DNA from: an uncultured Collinsella sp.
Lineage (GTDB): Bacteria; Actinomycetota; Coriobacteriia; Coriobacteriales; Coriobacteriaceae
Direction of reading: 5' to 3'
Length of the DNA stretch: 35,053 bases
Assembly (NCBI GenBank): GCA_902494625.1
Contig: CABUUB010000012.1
Span: 1-35,053, forward strand
Shown here: positions 8,453-15,042 of the stretch, piece by piece
Position numbering within the stretch: position 1 is the first letter of the stretch
Layout of the letters: each line of letters begins with the position of its first letter
Notes under the pieces: model-generated
Database searches by the model: none
Told to the model about the DNA's origin: nothing
Seen by the model: only the letters and a program-made list of their open reading frames with translations
Program-made: the position numbers and the translations under genes

Positions 8453-9142
8453 CTACTTTTTGCGGTGCAAAAAGCGTGCGATGTCATCCTCGGTGGGGCT
8501 TTTGATATCAAAGCGCAGCGACAGCCAGCGTAGTCCCATGGTCACCACGACGCAAACGACCAGTGCGACGACATTGCTGACCAAGCCGCTCATGACAAGG
8601 CAAACATAGCTTGCCGATCCGGCGATGGCCGCGATGGCATAGAAGTTGGTGCGCTGGAAGATACCCGGCACCACACCCATAAAACCATCTCGCAGCATGC
8701 CGCCGCCCACCGCGGTAAAAAAGCCCATCATGATGCACACCGCCGGCGCAAAGCCGTAGACCAGCGCCTTGTCTGCGCCGGTTGCCGCATAAATACCCAC
8801 CGAGATGATATCGAGCAGGGGAATGAGCTTTTCGGGCTTGTCGACGATTGCCGGGAAGATGTAGATGATGGCCGCGGTGGCGATGGAGAGCGGGAGCGCC
8901 ATCGGTTGGTTGAGGATGTAGACGTTGCCCACCTGCAGCGTCATATCGCGCAAAAGACCGCCGCCCAGTCCACAGACCACGGCGAGCGCGACGGCGCCCA
9001 CCAGGTCGAGTTTGTGCTCGCGTGCGACCAACACGCCCGAGATCGATGCCGCGACGACGGCGAACATCTCGAGCCAAAACGGGATGGCAACCATGGCATC
9101 CGAGGCGTGTGCGGTAACGATCATAGCGGCGGCAACGGGCAA
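8453..9142 (-). CDS. TRIC/UPF0126 (YadS/YicG-like) membrane protein
   Basis: This 229-aa protein is almost entirely hydrophobic, with about seven membrane segments. It carries the duplicated family motif GLGGGLLRDMTL (first half) and AVGGGMLRDGFMG (second half). The family contains prokaryotic TRIC-type cation channels, and some members are proposed glycine transporters; the substrate here is unknown. I chose the TTG at 9142 because AAAGGA stands 7 bp upstream. An internal ATG six codons in has no ribosome binding site. A basic tail (FLHRKK) ends the protein on the cytosolic side. Family identity is secure. Confidence 0.88.
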   Translation of the reverse strand: MPVAAAMIVTAHASDAMVAIPFWLEMFAVVAASISGVLVAREHKLDLVGAVALAVVCGLGGGLLRDMTLQVGNVYILNQPMALPLSIATAAIIYIFPAIVDKPEKLIPLLDIISVGIYAATGADKALVYGFAPAVCIMMGFFTAVGGGMLRDGFMGVVPGIFQRTNFYAIAAIAGSASYVCLVMSGLVSNVVALVVCVVVTMGLRWLSLRFDIKSPTEDDIARFLHRKK

Positions 9143-9308
9143 GATGGGGTCCTTTGAGTAACGGGTTTAGACAATGCCCGTACATAGTACATGTTCGGCG
9201 CCGATTGCGACCCTATTGCTCGGCAAACGGTCGGGACTGGGTACGGTCATAGGTTCCATGTTTGGGGATCCGGGTTGATGCTGAACGCGATGGGGGCGTG
9301 GTCGAATA

Positions 9309-9447
9309 GGAGGGATGTCCAAATTTTGAGCTCCGCTCAAAATTTATCCGGTCGGCTTGCGCCGACCGCGCTGCGCTAAAAACGCGCCACGGGCGCGTTT
9401 TCTTTACGCTCCGCGCCCTGGCGGGTTCGAATCCCTCCTCCTCCGCC
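9309..9447 (+). ncRNA. Hairpin-rich element with tRNA-Ser-like ends (tRNA-derived or decayed tRNA)
   Basis: The first nine bases (GGAGGGATG) match the 5' end of the nearby tRNA-Ser(CGA) at eight of nine positions. The last 25 bases (9423-9447) are identical to that tRNA's T-arm and 3' acceptor strand. The two ends can pair 6 of 7 as an acceptor stem. Between them, the D, anticodon and variable arms are replaced by three perfect hairpins: 10 bp (9321-9345), 7 bp (9350-9367) and 10 bp (9379-9401). No CCA is encoded and one T-stem pair is broken. It could be a tRNA pseudogene, a repeat captured at a tRNA end, or a transcribed structured RNA. There is no known family I can name, and transcription is unproven. 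Confidence 0.4.
9379..9405 (+). terminator. Terminator-like hairpin inside the tRNA-ended element
   Basis: AAAACGCGCC and GGCGCGTTTT form a perfect 10-bp stem with a 3-nt loop, followed by CTTTA. It has the form of an intrinsic terminator on the + strand. Confidence 0.45.
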
Positions 9448-9469
9448 GTATTTGCTTGTTAGGGACTCA

Positions 9470-9502
9470 AAACAAAAAAGCTCCCATTCCCGGGAGCTTT
9501 CT
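9470..9502 (-). terminator. Terminator of tRNA-Ser(CGA)
   Basis: A 9-bp stem (9477-9485 with 9492-9500) is followed on the - strand by TTTTTTGTTTTG, just past the tRNA 3' end. Confidence 0.85.
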
Positions 9503-9511
9503 CAACCAAAA

Positions 9512-9602
9512 TGGCGGAGGAGGAGGGATTCGAACCCTCGTGACCTTATACAGGCCAAACGGTTTTCGAGACCGCCGCATTCAACCACTCTGCCACCCCT
9601 CC
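9512..9602 (-). tRNA. tRNA-Ser (anticodon CGA)
   Basis: This 91-nt type II tRNA has acceptor GGAGGGG pairing with CTCCTCC (one G-T pair). The anticodon loop CTCGAAA reads UCG codons. It has a long variable arm, a perfect T-arm (GAGGG TTCGAAT CCCTC) and an encoded CCA. Its last 25 bases before the final A are repeated inverted at 9423-9447. It has its own terminator. Confidence 0.95.
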
Positions 9603-9611
9603 GCGTGGGGT

Positions 9612-9641
9612 AAAAACAAAGCAGGCTCGAAGGCCTGCTTT
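9612..9641 (-). terminator. Terminator of tRNA-Ser(GGA)
   Basis: AAAGCAGGC (9618-9626) pairs with GCCTGCTTT (9633-9641). On the - strand the hairpin is followed by GTTTTTAC. Confidence 0.8.
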
Positions 9642-9650
9642 GGAATTAAC

Positions 9651-9741
9651 TGGCGGAGAGTCAGGGATTTGAACCCTGGAGACGCTTTTGACGCCTACAC
9701 GATTTCCAATCGTGCTCCTTCGGCCACTCGGACAACTCTCC
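9651..9741 (-). tRNA. tRNA-Ser (anticodon GGA)
   Basis: This 91-nt type II tRNA has acceptor GGAGAGT. The anticodon loop TTGGAAA sits on a CACGA/TCGTG stem and reads UCC/UCU. It has a long variable arm, a T-arm with TTCAAAT, and an encoded CCA. It lies 48 bp upstream of tRNA-Ser(CGA) on the same strand, with a terminator between them. Confidence 0.95.
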
Positions 9742-9756
9742 GTTAATGCGAAAGTC

Positions 9757-9785
9757 AGTATACACGAGGAATCGCAAAGTGCAAA
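9757..9785 (-). promoter_or_regulatory. Promoter of tRNA-Ser(GGA)
   Basis: On the - strand TTTGCA (9780-9785) and TATACT (9757-9762) are spaced by exactly 17 bp. The -10 element ends 15 bp before the tRNA 5' end. Confidence 0.7.
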
Positions 9786-10134
9786 CAGAAAAGTTGGCAT
9801 TTTTTGAAACGTTTGGCTTCGTGATGGGATCCAGGAGGCCGAAAACGGGCTCTGACCAGCAGGGCTGCATGCGGCAAATTGTTCAAAATGGGTATCTATA
9901 AACAACGTGGCAGCAATTTTAAAAATCTTTGAACGGTGTTGTGAACCACTGGTATGCATTTCGCGACCACAGCCTTGCAATTGCTGACCTGCGATTTGAT
10001 TTGGTTTGTCCCCGCAGCGCCGTATCTTGTCCACAGATCCGTCAAGCATTTGGTCAGCATTTGGTTGGAAGACGCATGAAGTGCCGTGTAAGTATGGACA
10101 TATGTGGAGGTCATGAGGTTGTAGCTGCATATTC
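9786..10134. other. Intergenic region between the tRNA genes and the rpsF operon
   Basis: I see no gene in these 349 bp; the short frames present lack ribosome binding sites. It contains a tandem 11-bp repeat (AGCATTTGGT at 10045-10054 and 10056-10065) and a single DnaA-box-like TTGTCCACA (10027-10035). Either could be chance or a regulatory site of the downstream operon. Confidence 0.4.
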
Positions 10135-10164
10135 TTGCGGCCTGGGAGGTTGAAAGATATTATT
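10135..10164 (+). promoter_or_regulatory. Possible promoter of rpsF-ssb-rpsR-rplI
   Basis: TTGCGG (10135-10140) and TATTAT (10159-10164) are spaced by 18 bp, 70 bp upstream of the rpsF start. This leaves a leader of about 65 nt that holds the hairpin at 10181-10207. Confidence 0.45.
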
Positions 10165-10180
10165 ACCAAGTCTTTTCCTG

Positions 10181-10207
10181 CTTCAGGCGCACCTTCACGA
10201 CCTGAAG
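10181..10207 (+). promoter_or_regulatory. Leader hairpin upstream of rpsF (possible S6:S18 autoregulatory site)
   Basis: CTTCAGG and CCTGAAG form a 7-bp stem with a 13-nt loop, 13 bp before the AGAGGAGGTGA ribosome binding site. In other bacteria the S6:S18 complex binds a structured leader of its own mRNA. I cannot confirm the conserved details of that motif here. Confidence 0.4.
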
Positions 10208-10234
10208 CCACATTTGCCCAGAGGAGGTGACAAT

Positions 10235-10528
10235 ATGAAGGCTTATGAACTGCTGTTCTTTGTTGACCCGTCGCTCGACCCCGAGACTCGTCTCGCTGTT
10301 ATGAAGCGTATCGATACCACGATCGCTGAGGGCGCTGGCAAGGTCGACTCCGTTGACGAGTGGGGCAAGCGCAAGCTCGCCTACGAGATCAACGACCTCA
10401 CCGATGGTGACTACACCCTCATCAACTTCCACGCAGATCCTACCCAGATCGCCGAGCTTGATCGCGTCCTGCGCATCACCGACGCTGTGGTCCGCCACAT
10501 GATCGTCCGTCGCGACGACCAGGAGTAA
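10235..10528 (+). CDS. rpsF: 30S ribosomal protein S6
   Basis: This 97-aa protein matches the family length. It starts MKAYELLFFVDPS and contains DEWGKRKLAYEINDLTDGDYTLINF, typical of S6. S6 binds 16S rRNA on the platform together with S18. ATG 10235 is preceded by GAGGAGGTGA at the right distance; a GTG-type start seven codons earlier would overlap that site and is rejected. It is the first gene of the classic rpsF-ssb-rpsR-rplI operon. Confidence 0.97.
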   Translation: MKAYELLFFVDPSLDPETRLAVMKRIDTTIAEGAGKVDSVDEWGKRKLAYEINDLTDGDYTLINFHADPTQIAELDRVLRITDAVVRHMIVRRDDQE

Positions 10529-10576
10529 GACTGTCGTTTTGGACTGGGCTTGTGCCCCAAGAGGAAGTAGTGAGTT

Positions 10577-11032
10577 ATGAGCATCAATCGAGTGAACATC
10601 ACCGGTAACCTCACGCGTGATCCCGAGCTGCGCGCCACCGCTGGCGGAACCCAGGTTCTGTCCTTTGGCGTCGCCGTGAACGATCGTCGCCGCAACCCGC
10701 AGACTGGCGAGTGGGAGGACTATCCCAACTTTGTCGACTGCACTATGTTCGGCACGCGCGCCGAGGCCGTGAGCCGTTTCCTGGCAAAGGGAAACAAGGT
10801 CGCGATCGAGGGCAAGCTGCGCTACAGCTCTTGGGAGCGCGACGGCCAGCGCCGGAGCAAGCTTGAGGTCATCGTCGATGAGATCGAGTTTATGAGCTCC
10901 CGTGGTGGCCAGGGTGGCTACGATCAGGGCGGTTACGCGCCCGCAGCCCCTGCAGCGCCCGCACCGCGTCCTGCCGCACCGGTGGCTACGCCGCCCGCGG
11001 TCGACGTCTACGATGAGGACATCCCGTTTTAA
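10577..11032 (+). CDS. ssb: Single-stranded DNA-binding protein
   Basis: This 151-aa protein has an N-terminal OB fold (residues about 1-108: MSINRVNITGNLTRDPELR, FVDCTMFGTRAEAVSRFLAKG, KLEVIVDEIEFM). A Gly/Gln/Pro/Ala-rich flexible linker follows, and it ends in the acidic tip DEDIPF that recruits replication and repair proteins. It forms tetramers on single-stranded DNA. It sits 48 bp after rpsF and before rpsR, the standard arrangement. AGAGGAAG precedes ATG 10577 with about 9 bp spacing. Confidence 0.97.
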   Translation: MSINRVNITGNLTRDPELRATAGGTQVLSFGVAVNDRRRNPQTGEWEDYPNFVDCTMFGTRAEAVSRFLAKGNKVAIEGKLRYSSWERDGQRRSKLEVIVDEIEFMSSRGGQGGYDQGGYAPAAPAAPAPRPAAPVATPPAVDVYDEDIPF

Positions 11033-11104
11033 GGGCTGTTCACCTATTTTTGAGTGAGAGGCGGCTTCGGTTCGCCGAAGTTGCCAAACGAAAGGTATTT
11101 TGAC

Positions 11105-11371
11105 ATGGCTAATGATTTTTCTGCACGTCAGCCGCGTCGTAAGTACTGCCAGTTCTGCAAGGAGAACACTGAGTTCATCGACTATAAGGACACTCAGCTT
11201 CTCCGTAAGTACATGACCGACCGTGGCAAGATCAAGCCCCGTCGCGTCACTGGCGCTTGCACGCAGCATCAGCATGACATCGCCAACGCCATCAAGCGCG
11301 CCCGCGAGATGGCTCTCCTGCCGTACACCGTCCCCGTGGTTTCCTCTCGTGGCAACCGCGACCGCGGCTAA
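11105..11371 (+). CDS. rpsR: 30S ribosomal protein S18, zinc-binding (C+) form
   Basis: This 88-aa protein carries the S18 core FIDYKDTQLLRKYMTDRGKI. Cys15-x2-Cys18 and Cys52-x2-His55 make a complete CXXC/CXXH set, so this should be the zinc-binding paralogue type rather than a zinc-free one. ATG 11105 is preceded by AAAGG; an in-frame ATG further upstream gives a non-conserved extension. It is the third gene of the operon and lies 15 bp before rplI. Confidence 0.95.
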   Translation: MANDFSARQPRRKYCQFCKENTEFIDYKDTQLLRKYMTDRGKIKPRRVTGACTQHQHDIANAIKRAREMALLPYTVPVVSSRGNRDRG

Positions 11372-11386
11372 GAAGGGAGACGCATC

Positions 11387-11926
11387 ATGAAGGTTATTCT
11401 TCTCGATGAGATCAAGGGCAAGGGCGGCGAGGGTGACGTCGTAGAGGTCGCTCAGGGTTACGCTGAGAACTTCCTGTTCCCCAAGAAGCTCGCTGTTGCC
11501 GCCACCAAGGGCAACCTCAAGCAGCTTGACGAGCGTCGCAACAACATCGCCAAGCGCGAGGCCGTCCGTCTGGCTACCGCCAACGAGACCAAGGCTGCCT
11601 TCGAGGGCAAGACGGTCACCGTTGACGTCAAGGTCGGCGACGAGGGCATCCTCTTTGGCTCCGTTACCGCCGCCATGATCGCTGACGCCATCAAGGCTCA
11701 GCTCGGTATGGACATCGACCGCAAGCGCGTCGAGCTCGGTAAGCCCATCAAGGTTGCCGGTGCCCACACCGTTGCCATCTCGCTGTACCGCGAGATCAAG
11801 GCCGAGGTTGTCGTTCTCGTTGGCGTTACCGCCGAGGAGCTCGCTGCCGAGGCTGAGGTTGAGGAGGCCGCTGAGGTCGCCGAGGCCGAGACCGCCGAGG
11901 TCGAGACTGAGGCTGCTGCCGAGTAG
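11387..11926 (+). CDS. rplI: 50S ribosomal protein L9 with acidic C-terminal extension
   Basis: This 179-aa protein begins MKVILLDEIKGKGGEGDVVEV, followed by YAENFLFPKKLA, the 23S rRNA-binding N-domain. The connecting helix and C-domain (LFGSVTAAMIADAIK) end near residue 149. About 30 further residues are Ala/Glu repeats (EEAAEVAEAETAEVE), beyond the usual length of about 150. L9 sits at the base of the L1 stalk and influences frame maintenance. AGGGAG precedes ATG 11387. A strong terminator ends the operon. Confidence 0.95.
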   Translation: MKVILLDEIKGKGGEGDVVEVAQGYAENFLFPKKLAVAATKGNLKQLDERRNNIAKREAVRLATANETKAAFEGKTVTVDVKVGDEGILFGSVTAAMIADAIKAQLGMDIDRKRVELGKPIKVAGAHTVAISLYREIKAEVVVLVGVTAEELAAEAEVEEAAEVAEAETAEVETEAAAE

Positions 11927-11959
11927 CATTTGCTGCAACGCAACAATCTTGTTCTAAGA

Positions 11960-11992
11960 AGGGCGCTCTGGGAGACCAGGGCGCCCTTTTTG
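11960..11992 (+). terminator. Terminator of the rpsF-rplI operon
   Basis: A 12-bp stem (11960-11971 with 11976-11987, one wobble) has a 4-nt loop and is followed by a T-run. Confidence 0.92.
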
Positions 11993-12110
11993 CTTTTTAG
12001 CGCGATGCGAGTGCCATGGCAGGCGTTGTGGTGAAGTCCCACATGCAGGACCGTTCATCCGTTTCGTTCGGTGATGATTGCCGGGGCGCGGCCCGTTTTG
12101 AGGCTGTGGC

Positions 12111-12119
12111 TGATACTAT
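12111..12119 (+). promoter_or_regulatory. Possible extended -10 promoter for dnaB
   Basis: TGATACTAT matches an extended -10 (TGnTACTAT) 33 bp upstream of the chosen dnaB start. No good -35 is visible. Confidence 0.35.
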
Positions 12120-12152
12120 GGATGCTCGCAAGCGATATGAATGAGGATGCTC

Positions 12153-13544
12153 ATGGCATATGACGAAAGGGAGACGGGGCTGACGGTCGAGGACCGTGGC
12201 TCCAAGTTGGGTCTCCCTCAAAACCAAGATGCAGAGGCCAATGTACTGGCCGCCATGCTGCTGTCGCCCGAGGTGGTCGAGGAGGCCCAGGTCGAGCTGC
12301 AGCCCGATGACTTCTACCGGCCCATCCATAAGACCATCTACACCGCGATGGTCGATATGTACAACAGCCGCATTCCCATCGACTCTATCTCGCTGATCGA
12401 TTACCTGCGTAGTATCAACAAGCTTGATGCCGTGGGCGGCGAGGCCTACATTTTGGAGCTGATGGGTCAGACCCTGTCGCTCGTGAACTGGCAGCACCAT
12501 GCCGCCATCGTCCGTCGCGACTCGATGCTGCGCGAGCTGATCGGTGCCACCAACGAGATCAACGCGCTGGCCTATAACGCCCCTACCGACACCAAAGAGG
12601 TCGTGGAGCTGGCCGAGAGCAAGCTGCTCAAGGTCACGGCGCGCGAGGTCAAGTCGAGCTATAAGACGCTGACCGAGTTTATGGTCGAGGCCTATAACGA
12701 GGCCGAGGAAGTGTGTAAGGCCGGCGGACAGGCCGCGGGCGTGCCCACCGGCTTCCCGTCACTCGACCGCATGCTTATGGGTTTCCGCGAGGGCCAGCTC
12801 ATCATTATCGGCGCCCGCCCTGCCGTGGGTAAGACGTCGTTTGCTCTGAACCTGGCGCTCAACGCCGCCGCTGCGGGCTATACCGTCGGCTTCTTTTCGC
12901 TGGAGATGTCGGGCAAGGAAATTGCCCAGCGCCTGATTTGCGCCTACGCCATGATCTCGATCAGCGACTTCCGTACGGGCCGCATTAGCCCCGAGCAGTG
13001 GGCCAATATCAACGAGGCCACGCAGACCTTGTCTAAGCTCGACATTTTGATTGACGATACGCCCGGCACCACGGTGACCGAGATCCGCGCCAAGAGCCGC
13101 CGCATGCTCCACAACAAGGAGAAGGCCATCATCATCCTGGACTACCTGCAGCTGGTGAGTCCTCCGCCGGGACGTCGCTCCGAGAGCCGTACCGTCGAGG
13201 TCTCCGAGATGTCGCGTGGCTTAAAGATCATGGCCAAGGAGCTCAAGATTCCGTTGATCGCGCTGTCGCAGCTGTCGCGTCAGGTCGAGTCCCGTACCGG
13301 CAAACGCCCGCAGCTGTCCGACCTGCGTGAATCGGGCTCCATCGAGCAGGACGCCGACATCGTTATGTTCTTGGACCGCTCCGCCGATGAGGCCGAGGCC
13401 TCGCGTGACGATCGACCCGACGAGGGCGTTACGCGTATCGTCGTGGCCAAGAACCGTTCGGGCCCGATCGGTGACGTCGACCTGATGTTCCTGCCGGCAT
13501 CCACCAAGTTCTATGAGCTTGATGGGGCGCATACCGAGGAGTAG
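12153..13544 (+). CDS. dnaB: Replicative DNA helicase DnaB
   Basis: This 463-aa protein is the hexameric fork helicase that unwinds DNA 5' to 3' and interacts with primase. The N-terminal domain begins LPQNQDAEANVLAAMLLSPE. The RecA-like C-domain has Walker A GARPAVGKTSFALN near residue 220, Walker B IIILDYLQLV, and the SQLSRQVESR segment, followed by DLRESGSIEQDADIVMFLDR. No intein is present. I chose ATG 12153 because GAGGA (12143-12147) lies 5 bp upstream; an ATG at 12141 in frame would place this site inside the gene. It follows rplI, as in many bacteria, but a terminator separates them. Confidence 0.96.
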   Translation: MAYDERETGLTVEDRGSKLGLPQNQDAEANVLAAMLLSPEVVEEAQVELQPDDFYRPIHKTIYTAMVDMYNSRIPIDSISLIDYLRSINKLDAVGGEAYILELMGQTLSLVNWQHHAAIVRRDSMLRELIGATNEINALAYNAPTDTKEVVELAESKLLKVTAREVKSSYKTLTEFMVEAYNEAEEVCKAGGQAAGVPTGFPSLDRMLMGFREGQLIIIGARPAVGKTSFALNLALNAAAAGYTVGFFSLEMSGKEIAQRLICAYAMISISDFRTGRISPEQWANINEATQTLSKLDILIDDTPGTTVTEIRAKSRRMLHNKEKAIIILDYLQLVSPPPGRRSESRTVEVSEMSRGLKIMAKELKIPLIALSQLSRQVESRTGKRPQLSDLRESGSIEQDADIVMFLDRSADEAEASRDDRPDEGVTRIVVAKNRSGPIGDVDLMFLPASTKFYELDGAHTEE

Positions 13545-13571
13545 GACAGGCGCCCGTTGCACGGGTATACT
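13543..13571 (+). promoter_or_regulatory. Possible purA promoter
   Basis: AGGACA (13543-13548) and TATACT (13566-13571) are 17 bp apart and start at the dnaB stop codon. The start codon of purA is 66 bp downstream. Confidence 0.45.
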
Positions 13572-13637
13572 GGGAATGTTTTGTGCTTCTGCGTGCCAGC
13601 GTGGCGCGTAGACAGTCCATGAATGTAAGGAGTAAAC

Positions 13638-14924
13638 ATGCCGTCAACCGTTTTGGTCGGTGCCCAGTGGGGCGATGAGGGCAAGGGTAAAATCTGCGAC
13701 CTGGTCGCCGGCGACTTCGATGCCGTCGTGCGCTATTCGGGCGGTAATAACGCCGGCCACACCATCGTCGTCAACGGCAAGAAGTACGGCCTGCACCAGG
13801 TGCCCTCCGGCATCATGTATTCCGACCATATGTCGGTGATCGGTAACGGCTGCGTCGTCAACCCCAAGGTTGTCCTTGAGGAGATTGACATGTTCGAGGC
13901 CGACGGCATCACCACCAAGAACCTCAAGATCAGTGGCAACGCGCACATCATCATGCCGTACCACATCGATCTGGATGGTGCTTTTGAGCAGAAGCTCGGC
14001 AAGAAGAACATCGGTACCACCAAGCGCGGCATCGGTCCGTGCTACCAGGACAAGATGGCCCGCATCGGCCTGCGCATGCAGGACATGCTGGACGAGGCGC
14101 TGTTCCGCGACAAGCTGGAGACCGCTCTTGCCCGCGTGAATCCCGAGCTCGAGCTCATCTACCACCTGCCCACCTACACCGTGGACCAGATCTGCGACGA
14201 GTACCTGCCCATGGCCGAGCGCCTGCGCCCCTACATCACCGAGACGAGCCTGCTGCTCAACAACATGATCGACGAGGGCAAGGACCTGCTGTTCGAGGGC
14301 GCCCAGGCAACGCTGCTCGACATTGACCACGGCACCTATCCGTACGTGACGTCTTCCAACTGCACCGCCGGCGGCGCCATCACCGGCTCCGGCGTCGGTA
14401 TGAAGAATGTCGACCGCGTGCTGGGCGTCATGAAGGCCTATATCACCCGCGTCGGTTCGGGTCCCATGCCCACCGAGCTTTCCTATGAGTCCGAGGCCGG
14501 CCATACGCTGACCGAGGAAGGCTATGAGTACGGCGTGACCACCGGCCGTCGCCGTCGCTGCGGTTGGTTCGATGGCCCCATCGCCAACTACGCCTCGCGT
14601 GTCAACGGCCTCACCGATATCGCCATGACCAAGCTCGACGTGCTTTCGGCCTTCGATACCATCAAGGTGTGCGTTGCCTACGACGTCGACGGCGAGCGTT
14701 ACACGAGCGTGCCCGAGCATCAGGTGCGCTTTGAGCATGCCAAGCCCATCTACGAGGAGCTCCCGGGCTGGAAGTGCGATATCACCGGTTGCCGCAGCTT
14801 TGAGGAGCTGCCGCAGGAGGCTCAGGACTACGTGGCATTTATCGAGGATCTGGCACACACCCGCGTGACGTTCATTGGCGTCGGCGCCGGTCGCGAGCAG
14901 ATCATCAACCGATTCTGGAAGTAA
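13638..14924 (+). CDS. purA: Adenylosuccinate synthetase
   Basis: This 428-aa enzyme joins IMP and aspartate using GTP, the first committed step to AMP. Visible motifs are the P-loop GDEGKGK near residue 10, YSGGNNAGHTI with the catalytic His, GIGPCYQDK, and the C-terminal TTGRRRRCGWFD substrate loop. Length fits the family. AAGGAG stands 5 bp before ATG 13638. It lies upstream of purD but is separated from it by a long palindrome. Confidence 0.97.
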   Translation: MPSTVLVGAQWGDEGKGKICDLVAGDFDAVVRYSGGNNAGHTIVVNGKKYGLHQVPSGIMYSDHMSVIGNGCVVNPKVVLEEIDMFEADGITTKNLKISGNAHIIMPYHIDLDGAFEQKLGKKNIGTTKRGIGPCYQDKMARIGLRMQDMLDEALFRDKLETALARVNPELELIYHLPTYTVDQICDEYLPMAERLRPYITETSLLLNNMIDEGKDLLFEGAQATLLDIDHGTYPYVTSSNCTAGGAITGSGVGMKNVDRVLGVMKAYITRVGSGPMPTELSYESEAGHTLTEEGYEYGVTTGRRRRCGWFDGPIANYASRVNGLTDIAMTKLDVLSAFDTIKVCVAYDVDGERYTSVPEHQVRFEHAKPIYEELPGWKCDITGCRSFEELPQEAQDYVAFIEDLAHTRVTFIGVGAGREQIINRFWK

Positions 14925-14946
14925 TCGGCACTATTCGGTTATTGCG

Positions 14947-14988
14947 ATATACCCCTTTGCAGCCCGGACGGGCGGCTGAGGGGTATAT
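14947..14988 (+). promoter_or_regulatory. Palindromic hairpin between purA and purD
   Basis: ATATACCCCT (14947-14956) and AGGGGTATAT (14979-14988) form a perfect 10-bp outer stem. The inner sequence pairs partly (CAGC with GCTG). No strong T-run follows, so it may be a weak terminator of purA, a leader structure of purD or an operator. Confidence 0.5.
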
Positions 14989-15042
14989 TTGCTTGCAAAG
15001 GGCTCGCGCGGAGCGGGCCGCTAATCCATAGAGGAGGCACCC

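Noticed and set aside
10027..10035. A DnaA box suggesting a replication origin near the rpsF operon
   Set aside because: There is only one box-like site in about 490 bp, with no cluster, no AT-rich unwinding region and no dnaA or dnaN nearby.
10163..11938. A 591-codon - strand frame opposite rpsF-ssb-rpsR-rplI
   Set aside because: It covers four conserved genes on the other strand and is compositionally repetitive.
13644..14858. A 404-codon - strand frame opposite purA
   Set aside because: It is an antisense shadow of a conserved enzyme.
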